From: Torymus aiolomorphi
Taxonomy: Eukaryota; Arthropoda; Insecta; Hymenoptera; Torymidae
Length of the DNA: 64,000 bases
Reading direction: 5' to 3'
Assembly (NCBI GenBank): GCA_036365515.1
Contig: CM070876.1
Location: 103,282,810 to 103,346,809 of the forward strand
The first letter of the stretch is position 1. The number at the start of each line of letters is the position of its first letter. Position numbers and translations under genes: made by a program. This document shows positions 1 through 9,928 of the stretch, piece by piece. Below the pieces are notes generated by a model that worked only from the letters and a program-made list of their open reading frames with translations, was not told where the DNA came from and did no database searches.

Positions 1-480
1 GAAAATATTTTATTTATAGCTTTATTTAAATAAAAGTATAATTATAAATTATTATAAAAGTATAATTATGAACTATTTGAAAAAAGTGATACGATGTAAA
101 ATGTGTATCAAAATTTGTATATAAACGTAAAAAGATGTAATTATAAGTACAAATATATAATAAAATGTAAAAAGATGTACGAAAGTGTAAGAATGCCTAT
201 AAAATTTGAATTAAGCGTACAAATTAAAAAGTAATAAAACATAGACAAATGTAAGGAAAAGTAAGAAATTATTAAAAAATGGTATAAATTGTGGTAAAAT
301 GTAAAAGCGTCCGAAATCCAGTAGAAAAGTACAATTTGTTGCGTTTTCTTACACTTTTTTACAAACAACTGCATTATCATACACTTGTTTATCGTACGAT
401 AAACAAGTGTATGATAGAAAAATAATAAATAATAGAATAACATAACAAAACATTGTTACATTATTATACACTTATTTACA
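1..480. other. AT-rich DNA with short GTAAA-type repeats
   Basis: No gene is recognisable. The stretch is very AT-rich and carries many degenerate copies of short words such as ATGTAAAA and GTGTAAG. They lie mostly in one orientation before position 375 and in the opposite orientation (TTACACTT, TTACAT) after about 345, around the palindrome at 375-416. Any open frame here is a low-complexity accident. Confidence 0.5.
375..416. repeat. 42-bp perfect spacerless palindrome
   Basis: Positions 375-395 are the exact reverse complement of 396-416, with no spacer; the centre reads ATCGT/ACGAT. It could extrude a cruciform or be a recent inverted-duplication scar. I see no flanking target duplication that would make it a transposon end. 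Confidence 0.9.
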
Positions 481-1757
481 TAATATAATTTCCGCTAGGG
501 GGTGGTCTACTTACTATTTTTCGTGGAATTTAAAATATTTCTAAAAAATTTTTCGCCATATTGAATTCACTATTTTCAAATTTTTATTGTGGATCTAACT
601 GTGGATTCCGATTAGCGACTTCAAGAACCTATTTTAAGGAAAAAAATAATTGCCAAAAAAATATACCTAATTCATTTGTGTTAGGGGTGGTTTACCACCT
701 CTTAAGGGGTTGTTTCGCGAAGAATGCCCAAACACACCAACTGTTATTTATTGTAGTTGGCAAAAATAATGTTTTGACCTATTTTTAATTATTTTATGAA
801 TTCTCACAACAAAAATTATTCTTAAAAAAACACAATTTCACCCTCTACAAAATAAGGGATGCAACCCTTAATGTTCATACTACCACGGATTTCTTGACTT
901 TTTAATAAGAAACTCTTTCCATTTTGTTTCGTTAAAAAAAGTTAAGTAGAAGCCGAGATATATCAAAAAAACTTTAGGGGTTATAAAGCGCTTCTCAGCC
1001 GATAAAAAAAATGGTTTCGTGAATCTCGCATGGAGGTTTACTTTTTAATATGGGTTTGGATTTTTTTTGAATTTGACAGTTCGGGTACTTTCCTTGTGAG
1101 TATTTCTAAATGGTATAGTTTTCTTATCAGTGTATGGTTTTAAAATTGAATGTCAGAAAAAATTATTACATTAAAAAAATGTTGGAAAAGTTTAAACAAT
1201 GAAGAAAAATATCATAAAAAAAAGGATAAAAATTTATTTTTCTTTGAATCAAAAATCCTAGCACTCTTAAGAAAACTATACCATTTAGAAGTACTTTAAA
1301 TCTAGAGTCAACCCTTCCGCAGGAACATTTAAAAGCTTACGGTCAGTGAAAAAACTTGTTTCATCGATAACTATGGTTCTGGACCATAAAGAAGGCTCAA
1401 ACACAGGTCTAAGGAAAGGTAAATATACCCCCTTTTATATGTAAAAAGTGGGAAATAATTGGCTCACATTTATATATAGAAATATAAAATTTTTTTATTT
1501 CAGAAATAAAGGTGTCTAGCCCCCTTAAGTAACTGAATAAAGTTTACTTAAAGGTATAAGTAAATAATTATCGTTATAAAAACATCAATTTTAAATTAAA
1601 AATCGCATAAAGTATACATTTAATAATGTTTATGTCATATCATTGAGAATGAATTAAAAATAAATTGATGTGACTATAAGGTGAAAAATTATTATATTCT
1701 TTATTTAAAATTAAGTTTTAATAAGTGTAACATATAGATTTTATTAATATAATGTTT
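481..1757. other. Unassigned AT-rich DNA, no gene seen
   Basis: No credible coding frame, RNA gene or terminal-repeat element was found. Short GGGGTGGT/CCCCCTTAAG runs near 495 and 1520 look superficially like degraded element ends, but I could not align them as a pair. Probably old, decayed repeat DNA. Confidence 0.4.
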
Positions 1758-2338
1758 AGATCTCAGGGCGCAACTGATGCGTGGCCCAGGTGTTCGGGGT
1801 GGCCGATAACGCTATCTAGGTGGGACGCTCCGTAGTTTTTTGTGTCTAGGTGTCGGAATGCGTTCCTTGCGTGGTCTAGGTCTATACGGTGGCCGATGAT
1901 GGAATCTATAGGTGGTGCGCTCCGTAGTCTTTTATGTCTAGGTGTCGGAATGCATTCCTTGCGTGGTCTAGGTGTTCGGGGTGGCCGATAACGGAGTCTA
2001 GGAGGTGCGCTCCGTAGTTTTTTGCGTCTAGGTATCGGAATGCATTCCTTACGTGGTCTAGGTGTTCGGGGTGGCCGATGACGGGGTCTAGGTGGTGCGC
2101 TCCGTAGTTTTTTGAGTCTAGGTATCGGAATGCGTTCCTTACGTGGTCTAGGCATTAGGGGTGGCCGATGATGGAGTCTAGAAGGTGCGCTCCGTAGTTT
2201 TTTGCGTTTAGATCTGAGGGTGCAAGTGATGCGTGGTCTAGGTGTTCGGAGAAGCCGATGACGAAATCTAGGTAGTACGCTCTAGAGTTTTTAGCCCCTA
2301 GGTGTCGGAACACATTGAAAACATGGTGACAGATAAAA
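1758..2338 (-). repeat. 90-bp satellite array, reverse orientation
   Basis: Tandem units recur at an exact 90-bp step: the junction TTCCTT(A/G)CGTGGTCTAGG recurs near 1867, 1957, 2047 and 2137. Each unit contains GTCTAGG about every 30 bp, so the 90-mer is three diverged 30-bp submonomers. The array is the reverse complement of the one starting at 2339. The outer edge (AGATCTCAGGGCGCAAC at 1758) matches, inverted, the block ending at 2778. Because 90 is divisible by three, the array gives long spurious open frames with 30-residue periodicity; I do not regard them as genes. Confidence 0.9.
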
Positions 2339-2872
2339 ACTACGGTGCGCACCACCTAGACTTCATCATCGGCCACTCCGAACACCTAGACCACGCAAGG
2401 AATGCATTTCGACATCTAGACGCAAAACACTACGAAACGCACCACCTGGACTCTGTCATCGGCCATCTCGAACACCTAGACCATGCAAGGAATTCATTCC
2501 GACACCTAGACGCAAAAAACTACGGACCGCACGACCTAGACTCCGTCATCGACTACCCCGAACTCCTGGGCCCCCCAAGGAATGCATTCCGACACCTTCA
2601 CGCAAAAAACTACGGAGCGCACCACCTAAACTTCGTCATCGGCTACCCCGAAGACCTAGACCACCCAAGGAATGCATTCTGACACCTAGACGTAAAAAAC
2701 TACGGAGCGCACGACCTAGACTCCGTCATCGGCTACCTCGAATACCTGGACCACGCATCAGTTGTGCCCTGAGATCTAAACGCAAAAAACCGCGGCGCGC
2801 GCCACCTCGACTCTATCATCGGCCACCCCGTACACCTAGACCACGCATTAGATGATTTCCAACACCTAATAG
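2339..2872 (+). repeat. 90-bp satellite array, forward orientation
   Basis: Continuation of the same satellite in the opposite orientation. ACCTAGACCACGCAAGG-type junctions sit near 2384, 2474, 2564 and 2654, exactly 90 bp apart. The submonomers begin ACCTAGACCACGC, ACCTAGACGCAAAAAAC and ACCTAGACTCCGTCATC. The inversion point lies at about 2310-2340 and consists of unit fragments, so the array was rearranged internally. Confidence 0.9.
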
Positions 2873-3315
2873 AGGTTAATTCACTCCAAACGTGCACTTC
2901 TTATTTTTCAACACGACTTTGTTTGTACAGTTGTTATTAAATTCAAAATTAATTAAATAATGCAAACATATTTTTGATAAAAAACATAGTCAAAATAACT
3001 GAAGTAGTGAAGGTAATTTTACTTAGTATAATGTCAGGAGAATCTCCATAAAATATGCAATAAATCTATCTAGACGACTAGGAAATTTTTCTGGAGTTTG
3101 GGTTCAGTAAATTTTTCTGCACCAGTTTCTGTACATTGTTCTGGCGATTTTTTTCGTGTATGAAGATCTAATAATATTAATAAAATAATTATGAAAAACT
3201 ATGAAAATTAAGAAAAATATCCCAATTCTGAGAGTTTTTCATAATTTTTATTAGTTTTTCATAAATTTTCATAGATTTTAAGACTTTCATAGATTTTCTT
3301 AATTTTTCATAGACT
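2873..3315. other. AT-rich spacer with TTTTCATAGA short repeats
   Basis: No gene. From about 3190 to 3335 the word TTTTCATAGA or close variants recurs several times on the plus strand, preceded near 3190 by its complement (TATGAAAA). This is another block built from one repeated short word. The rest is unassigned. Confidence 0.5.
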
Positions 3316-4020
3316 TTCATAGTTTTTCATAGAACATTTTTCTGGCAGGGTAAAAATTACTATTTGCAGACAAAATTTTCACCTGTGTACGACGCATAAA
3401 GTCCCAGCACCAATCACCTAGACATCCGATAACCCGGGTACATGAATTTTTCTTTATTTTCAATATATGGCATTTAGGCGCAAAAAGACCAGGGACGCAT
3501 ATCTGGACATCGTCTCCGGCGTCACACAGTATTTGGTTATTGCATTCGTCAATATTTAACACTTAGCCGTAATTATCCTTGGACCGCATTACCTGGACAT
3601 CGCCCGCGACATCTCCTAGTATTCATCAATAAGGCGCAAAAAGCCCAGGAGCGCATCACCTGGTCATCGTTCCCTGTGTCAATTAGTACCTGGGCATGGC
3701 ATTTGTCAATATTTAACACTAAGGCGTAAAAAACTGGGAATGCATTATTACCTGGGCATCATCCGCGGCATCTCCTAACACGTGGAAACTGCATATGTCA
3801 ATATTTATCAATAAGGTGCAAAAAGTCTTGAGGCGCATCACCTGGACATCGTCAACGGTTACCCCTAGTACCTGAACATCGCATTGGTCAATACTTAAAA
3901 CTAAGATGTGAAAAATCCTGGAGATCACCACCCAGCCATCATCAACGTGGTTCCTGGACACCTCATCATACTTCAATACATTACATTAAAGTCTATAAAT
4001 CCCGGGGCGTATCACCTGGA
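3316..4020 (+). repeat. Divergent ~90-bp satellite subfamily
   Basis: Imperfect tandem units begin with GGCGCAAAAAG-like words near 3477, 3565, 3632, 3722, 3815 and 3904, mostly about 90 bp apart. Each carries GCGCATCACCTGGACATCGTC or a variant. This aligns with the 1758-2872 satellite (CGCAAAAAAC ... GAGCGCACCACCTAGAC ... GTCATCGGC), so I infer a diverged second subfamily of the same 90-bp repeat, with added CGTCAATATTTAACACT spacers. Confidence 0.7.
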
Positions 4021-4240
4021 GAGTACAATAGTCATGTAACGTCATAATAAGCATAATTATATACGGGCTTCATAAACCATATCTTATTATACTGGGCTCC
4101 AGGAACATTAGTTTAATATTTCTGGAATCCTGTAATGGAGCCCGGGCGTCAAAAGTATGGAAGTTTACCCGGGCTCCATTAACCAAAACGGGCTCCATTA
4201 ACGCCAGTTACATATCGAAGTGGCTCCATAAATATATATA
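4021..4240 (+). repeat. Short-word module E (word GGGCTCCATTAA)
   Basis: About 200 bp built around the word GGGCTCCATTAA. Direct forms lie near 4064, 4093, 4170, 4190 and 4221, with one inverted form (TAATGGAGCCCGGG) near 4133. It ends in AT dinucleotides interrupted by the mariner-like element at 4243. It resembles modules A-D in design, but I could not find their 17-nt core here. Confidence 0.55.
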
Positions 4241-4242
4241 TA

Positions 4243-4870
4243 CAGGGTGTTTCATTTTAATTCGACCACGTGGATAACTCTGTAAAAACGAATGATATCA
4301 AAAAATGACCTCTACAAAAGTTAAAGGGGACAGAGGGGGCCACCCATTGGTACCAACGCCTTTGACCTTGAACTTGATTTTCAAGGTCATTTGAAGGTCA
4401 AAGCTTTTTTTTAAATGGGAACCCCTATTTTTGACCCCGGAATCGGGTAGAGCGGGAAAAATTACGTCTGAAATGATACTTTTCAAGTTTGATTTTATGA
4501 CCTTGATGAGGTAATTTCAAGGTCAAATGCTTAAAAAACCTGTCTGAGAGATGTTTTTTCTCAATTCTTTGGTAGAATGAACGTTGTGAAGGTACCTTTA
4601 TAAGAATAATTCACTTCAACTGTGTAAAATGCCATGCTGACTTTCATGCCATTTTTCAAGGTTATTTGAAGGTCACAGTGGTTATTTTAACTGATAAATT
4701 TTTTATTAATGATCAGAAAATGGAAAATTTACAATTTAAACATGATCACATCCTGGATCTTATCGTCGGTATCCAAGGTTATTTGAAGGTCACATTTTTA
4801 TCCTATCTTTAGCATTACCCAGGAACAACGACGTGGACGTAATAAAATAGGATTGTCCCCTTTGGGGTGC
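4243..4870 (+). repeat. Left terminal inverted repeat of element 1
   Basis: Reverse complement of about 6800-7423 with scattered mismatches. It contains several copies of TCAAGGTCA or the half-site AGGTCA (near 4380, 4398, 4524 and 4670), a pattern like nuclear-receptor half-sites. One copy of the GGGGTGC ... GAGTCCCCTT unit found amplified on the right lies at about 4858-4905. Confidence 0.85.
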
Positions 4871-5423
4871 TTTTTTACGCGAGTCCCCTTTTATTACAGT
4901 GGGAATGTTTTTCATTGGACTAGTAGTGGTAATTGTGTCTATTGAGTTGACCATCCCTATAAATTTTAGTCTCACCAGAAAACATTACGTACTTAAAAAG
5001 CTCAGGATTGTTACTCTAATAATTAATACCATATTTGGTCAGCATCACAATTAAGGGCATTTAGTATTCTTAAAGCGGTACTTTGTGGTATACCGATTTC
5101 TTTTTCAATTTGACAATTTAATTAATGAATCCTCTAATTTTCCATATTGAATTTTGCCCCTACTCATTGTTGGAATAGATAATCTTTCTAGTTAAAGATA
5201 ATTTTCCATATTGAATTTAGCTCCTACTCGTTGTTACTTACATTTAGTGTTGGATAGTGTACTAGTTATTGAATAACTAAACTAATCAAATTTGTTTACC
5301 ATTTATTATTTCTTCTACTTTAAAATTTTATTCATTGTATTATTCACAAAAAGCTTATCTAATTTTTTAAAATTTGTATGTATAAACAAAATTTCTTATC
5401 AAACTTGATAAAAAAATTTAACT
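4871..5423. promoter_or_regulatory. Upstream region of element 1 transposase
   Basis: AT-rich 550-bp stretch between the left inverted repeat and the start codon. TTTTCCATATTGAATTT is present twice (near 5138 and 5202). The promoter presumably lies here or in the inverted repeat; no clear TATA/initiator pair can be singled out. Confidence 0.35.
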
Positions 5424-6500
5424 ATGGCTGATTATTCAGCGGCTGAAAGGGTCGATATTCTATTGATTCTTGGTGAGTGTAGACGTAATTATCGACAGAC
5501 TGCTGCCCTCTATCGAAATCGATATCCCGATAGAAGACATCCAAGTCACACAACAATTCGCGACATTCACCGTAGAGCTCAACAAGGGCAACTAGCACGG
5601 GTTAGAGAACGTCGTAGTTACAATGAAAATGATCTCCGTGTAATAGTCGTTCTGGCACAGATTCATTTAAATCCCCACATCAGTACTCGTGAAATTCAAA
5701 GGCAAAGTGGTATACCTATGGCTACTGCTTGGAGAATACTGAGAAGTCGACGTCATCATCCGTATCATATCACTTTGACTCAGGATGTCACACCTGCTGA
5801 TATGAGATTAAGGCTACAGTTTTGCCAATGGGCACAACAAATGATTGCCAATGATCTAAACTTTTTTCAATACGTAATGTTTTCAGATGAAGCAAAATTC
5901 AAAAGCAATGGACAGCTTAACCGACACAATTGTTATTATTGGTCGGATGTTAATCCACATTGGCACAGGCAGATTGATAACCAAAATCGTTGGAGCCTTG
6001 ATGTGTGGTGTGGAATTGTTAATGGATACCTCATAGGCCCTTACTTCTTCGATGAAAATGTAAATGTAAATAGGCATAATTTTTTACAGTTCCTGAGAGA
6101 CCATCTTCCAGTACTTCTCGAAGAAGTAGATTTTTACACGAGATTAAGAATGTGGATTCAATTAGATGGAGCTCCTGCACACTTTGCTCAAATAGTTAGA
6201 CAATACCTCAATCAAAATTACCGTGACAGGTGGATTGGACGCACCGGACGTGGAGATTTTGGTGTTCGATGGCCACCAAGATCTCCAGATTTGACATCAC
6301 CCGATTTTTACTTATGGGGATATTTGAAAGATATTGTTTATGAACACGCACCTACAACAAGAGTAGATATGATGCACAGAATTCAAACCGCTTGTGAAAA
6401 CATCCCAAGGGCTGTATTACTCAGAACAGTAGAGCAATTTCAGCAGCGAATAGAATTATGCACACAACAAAATGGTGGCGTCTTTGAGCACCTACGTTAA
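5424..6500 (+). CDS. Mariner-like transposase, intact, 358 aa
   Basis: DDE/D transposase for cut-and-paste movement of element 1, acting in the nucleus on the TIRs. Residues about 1-60 (LILGECRRNYRQTAALYRNR) and 65-112 look like two helix-turn-helix DNA-binding units, as in the DUF4817-containing proteins common in insects. The catalytic RNase H-like core has candidate acidic residues D155 (FSDEAKF), D248 (QLDGAPAHF) and D294 (SPDLTSPDFYLWGY). I count 45 residues between the last two, longer than the 34 of classical mariners. The start is the ATG after an AT-rich leader. Length and C-terminus (FEHLR) match the family. No introns, stops or frameshifts are visible. The paralogue at 10794-11858 is a decayed relative. 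Confidence 0.93.
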   Translation: MADYSAAERVDILLILGECRRNYRQTAALYRNRYPDRRHPSHTTIRDIHRRAQQGQLARVRERRSYNENDLRVIVVLAQIHLNPHISTREIQRQSGIPMATAWRILRSRRHHPYHITLTQDVTPADMRLRLQFCQWAQQMIANDLNFFQYVMFSDEAKFKSNGQLNRHNCYYWSDVNPHWHRQIDNQNRWSLDVWCGIVNGYLIGPYFFDENVNVNRHNFLQFLRDHLPVLLEEVDFYTRLRMWIQLDGAPAHFAQIVRQYLNQNYRDRWIGRTGRGDFGVRWPPRSPDLTSPDFYLWGYLKDIVYEHAPTTRVDMMHRIQTACENIPRAVLLRTVEQFQQRIELCTQQNGGVFEHLR

Positions 6501-6504
6501 ATTC

Positions 6505-6805
6505 TGGAGGTAAGTAAGAGCCAAGGGGACTGACTGTAATCAAACACCCCGAAAAGTGAGAGACAAGGGGACTCACTCTCATCAAGCACCCCGAAAAGTG
6601 AGAGGCAAGGGGACTCACTCTCATCAAGCACACTGAAAAGTGAGAGGCAAGGGGACTCACTCTCATCAAGCACCCCGAAATGTGAGAGGCAAGGGGACTC
6701 ACTCTCATCAAGCACCCCGAAAAGTGAGAGGCAAGGGGACTCACTCTCATCAAGCACCCCGAAAAGTGAGAGGCAAGGGGACTCACTCTTATCAAGCACC
6801 CCAAA
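6505..6805 (+). repeat. 42-bp minisatellite, ~7 copies
   Basis: Units of 42 bp with consensus GTGAGAGGCAAGGGGACTCA followed by CTCTCATCAAGCACCCCGAAAA begin 15-40 bp after the transposase stop. Middle copies are nearly identical. A single related unit is present in the left inverted repeat, so the array expanded from one TIR unit. It is open in several frames on both strands but these are not genes. Confidence 0.9.
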
Positions 6806-7423
6806 GGGGACAATCCTATTTTATTACGTCCACGTCGTTGTTCCTGGGTAATGCTAAAGATAGGATAAAAATGTGACCTTCAAATAACCTTGGATACCGA
6901 CGATAAGATCCAGGATGTGATCATGTTTAAATTGTAAATTTTCCATTTTCTGATCATTAATAAAAAATTTATCAGTTAAAATAACCACTGTGACCTTCAA
7001 ATAACCTTGAAAAATGGCATGAAAGTCAGCATGGCATTTTACACAGTTGAAGTGAATTATTCTTATAAAGGTACCTTCACAACGTTCATTCTACCAAAGA
7101 ATTGAGAAAAAACATCTCTCAGGCAGCTTTTTAAGCATTTGACTTTGAAATGACCTTGTCAAGGTCATAAAATCAAACTTGAAAAGTATCATTTCAGACG
7201 TAATTTTTCCCGCTCTACCCGATTCCGGGGTCAAAAATAGGGGTTCCCATTTAAAAAAAAACTTTGACCTTCAAATGACCTTGAAAATCAAGTTCAAGGT
7301 CAATGTCGTTGGATCGGTTGGGTGACCCCTTCTGTCCCCTTTAACTTTTGTAGAGGTCATTTTTTGATATCGTTCGTTTTTACAGAGGTTATCTCCGTGG
7401 TAAAATTAAAATGAAACACCCTG
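6800..7423 (-). repeat. Right terminal inverted repeat of element 1
   Basis: Inverted partner of 4243-4870. It carries the same GACCTTCAAATAACCTTG and TGACCTTGAAA words and ends at 7423 with CACCCTG before TA. One difference lies near 7300-7325, where the left arm has a diverged sequence. Confidence 0.85.
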
Positions 7424-7534
<111 letters not shown>

Positions 7535-7733
7535 TTGTATAACGTTAGTTCCCAGGACCCCATGTTACTGTATACCTATACGTGACTAAAGAAATAATGT
7601 CTCTTATGGGGGCCGATGTCCTCAAAACTGACGTTAAACATATGTAGATTCAGGGACTGTCCCCAAAACTAACAAATGTCCCCGAAACCAACGTTAAACA
7701 TCTGGAATGTCCTGGAAACTAACATAAAACATA
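7535..7733 (+). repeat. Short-word module A with 17-nt core
   Basis: A 200-bp module between two (TA)n tracts. It contains GTGACTAAAGAAATAAT at 7582-7598. Upstream is one inverted copy of its word (AACGTTAGTTCCCAGGAC). Downstream are four direct copies of the form TGTCC(CC/TC/TG)(A/G)AAACTAAC, three of them followed by GTTAAACAT or ATAAAACAT. Module D (44944-45137) is an almost identical copy in reverse orientation. No coding potential or known RNA fold is recognised. Confidence 0.8.
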
Positions 7734-7738
7734 AATAT

Positions 7739-7776
<38 letters not shown>

Positions 7777-7778
7777 GA
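7734..7778. repeat. (TA)n microsatellite
   Basis: Short TA-rich tract closing module A on its right, mirroring the tract on its left. Confidence 0.9.
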
Positions 7779-9079
7779 CCGACTCTGTCAAATCGAGAGG
7801 ACAAAAAATGAATCTTCTTAAAACTCATCGAAAATGTTCTACTACTTATTTTTGATACCCCTGAATTTTTTCAGATTTTTTAGACCCATAGTTTTGGACA
7901 TATGAGAGGTCAGAAATTGATTTTCATGATTCTTTGCATTTTTCTTGCAATTTCAATTGACAATTATTTTTGAAGGTATAAATTAGCAAATTTTGTTAGA
8001 AAAGTTAGGAAATTTTCTCAATAAAAAGAAGGACCAATAATTAATATTGTATATTTCATGCGAGGATCATAATATTTCTTTTAAACTTTAAATTTAGAAG
8101 AAAAAAACAATTCCGATCAGGTTTTCGACTACCAAAAAATTCCTGAAAGTATGTTATTTTATGTTCAAAATGCCCCTGTCTCCCCCTTAATAATTGAGGA
8201 ATTTGTTCTTTTTTTTTCTTTTTAAATTGAAAACTGATGGTTTTTTATGAAAAAGGCCACTTTTGGCTATTACGACGCAGCTAGACCTTAAGAGATCGCC
8301 TTAGCCTATTTAGTAATTAAACGTTGAGTGATTTTAATTGAAGCTAGCAATTTTTAATATATATTTACATAATTTAAGCTACCCATTGCTCATTTATTTT
8401 CAGAAAATAAAAAATTTGCCCTGGATTCGCATATAATCAGATAACGAACTTATTTTTACATTTCTTTTATTATATCTTTCTGATCCCACTTTTTTCATTT
8501 TGATTATTTACCCTTTTTTATATGAACTCTATTCATTTTAATCTATATGTATACGAATGAACGTATACGGAGTTTATATTGTTAGGGTTTGTTAATGAGG
8601 AGAAATAGTATGGAATTAGACTTATGAGTCTATGCAAACAACTGTTCCCGAAGTTATGGTTGATGACAGATAGAATGTGAACGTAAGTACTTACGGATAA
8701 AAATGTAAGTAGTAAGGTGTCTTATTATCAAAATAAGACGAGGCAATAATAAGCAATGTAAGTATTGGCAAAAGGTACGGGTAACGTAATATAATGTGTA
8801 ATATTGTGCATGTAAGCAACGTGGTACAGAAAATAATACGAGAGCTTCTCGTATTATAGACAAATGCACTATAAAGTTTAAGCAAACAAGGCAAGTAGAA
8901 GTATAAGTGTAAGCAAAGCAATGTTTAAGTATAGGCAAAGCCAAAATAATGATTGGCGAGTAGACGGCCAGTGCGAGGCGTAGGCCCCTACTTAAGCACG
9001 TGGGGTGATTTTTTTCATTGAAGGTTGCGCACTCGGCGCTTGCCACCTAGCGATCACTTTGGGTACTACAATTCCGAAC
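7779..9079. other. Unassigned AT-rich DNA with one short-word block
   Basis: No gene recognised. From about 8680 to 8945 the words GTAAGTA, GTAAGCAA and TAAGTATAGGCAAAG recur in direct orientation around a hairpin at 8833-8857. Near 8970-9060 there is a more GC-rich stretch without a family match. Confidence 0.4.
8833..8857. repeat. 11-bp stem, 3-nt loop hairpin
   Basis: ATAATACGAGA, loop GCT, then TCTCGTATTAT. It lies in the middle of the GTAAGCAA-word block. Confidence 0.85.
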
Positions 9080-9238
9080 ACTATAATATGATCCATATTA
9101 CACGTATACAAAAGCACACGTACAAGTGTCATAAGGTAATTACTCATGAAGTTTAATAATAATAACATCCCATTCCACAAATGCACAATATTTATTTTAT
9201 TCCGACTATTTGCAAGAGTTGTCGAACTTTTTCACGTA
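9080..9238. repeat. Dispersed repeat, split by element 2
   Basis: The stretch from TATAATATGATCCATATTAC to TTTGCAAGAGTTGTCGAACTTTT closely resembles 16603-16760. It ends at the TA where mariner-like element 2 begins, and the repeat resumes at 12686. It is an older element used as an insertion substrate; class unknown. Confidence 0.65.
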
Positions 9239-9928
9239 CACGGTAACCCATTTTAATCGCCGCACCCGGATTTCTCGAAACCTAAGCCAGATAGAGAAAA
9301 ATGGTTCAGACAAAAGTTATAGGGGAAAAAGGGGCCACATAATGGCGCTAATGTCTTTGATCTTGAACTTGACCTTTGAGGTTCTTTCAAGGTCAAAGTG
9401 GTTTTTTCATATGGAAACGCCTAGTTTTGACCCCGGATTCGGAAAGAGCGGGAAATTTTACGTTCAAAATCATATTGAGAAATTTTTTCCAAGGTCATAT
9501 CAAGGTCAAATCTAGGTCAAACTCAGAAAAGTCTGTTTAAAATCGTTTTTTTCCATGAACCACAGGCTAAGCTGGTTCAAATTGATCGTAGGCTTAATAG
9601 AGGAACCCACACACCCAAAACTTACACATCCTAGTAAACAAAACTCAAACTCGCACATCCTAACCCCATACACTTCATGCCCTCACATGCTGAACTGTTA
9701 CACCTCGGTCCCACAACAATACCCCACACCCCCCAGTCCCACACATCCGTACCCCACGCATGCTAATCCCACACATCCTGAACCCTGAAAAATTTGTCTG
9801 AAGGGCAAAATGATTTTTTAACGGAAACTTTAAGATCGTTGAAGCTTCTGTTATAAATGTATTAACCTTACGTTTTGCGCTACCGAGAAACAACGACGTG
9901 GACGTAGTAAGGATTGTTTCCTTTGGGG

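Larger units (their letters stand above)
4243..7423 (+). mobile_element. Complete mariner-like DNA transposon (element 1)
   Basis: A 3181-bp element of the IS630/Tc1/mariner superfamily. Left end CAGGGTGTTTCATTTTAATT (4243) and right end, inverted, CAGGGTGTTTCATTTTAATT (to 7423) are each bordered by TA, the superfamily's target duplication. The terminal inverted repeats run inward for about 600 bp. The single gene (5424-6500) has no stop or frameshift. A 42-bp minisatellite lies just inside the right repeat. The element has landed in (AT)n DNA that linked modules E and A. Intact ends plus an intact transposase make it a candidate active copy. Confidence 0.93.

Noticed and set aside
481..1530. 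Possible element with AGGGGGTGG and CCCCCTTAAG ends
   Set aside because: The two ends do not align as inverted repeats beyond the G/C run and no target duplication is visible.
2310..2350. A degenerate copy of the 17-nt core (GGTGACAGATAAAAAC)
   Set aside because: It aligns better with the ordinary satellite submonomer (CTAGACGCAAAAAAC), so the resemblance is coincidental.
1763..2682. Repeat-rich open frames of 66-130 codons on both strands
   Set aside because: They are reading frames through a 90-bp satellite whose period is divisible by three; both strands and several frames are open, and there is no start context or family match.
6505..6805. CRISPR-like regular repeats
   Set aside because: Units are contiguous with no unique spacers and the context is a eukaryotic transposon; the same applies to the 30/90-bp satellite.
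6421..6876. Overlapping frames with SESPCLSLFGVLDE-type repeats
   Set aside because: Translations of the 42-bp minisatellite, open in three frames on both strands.
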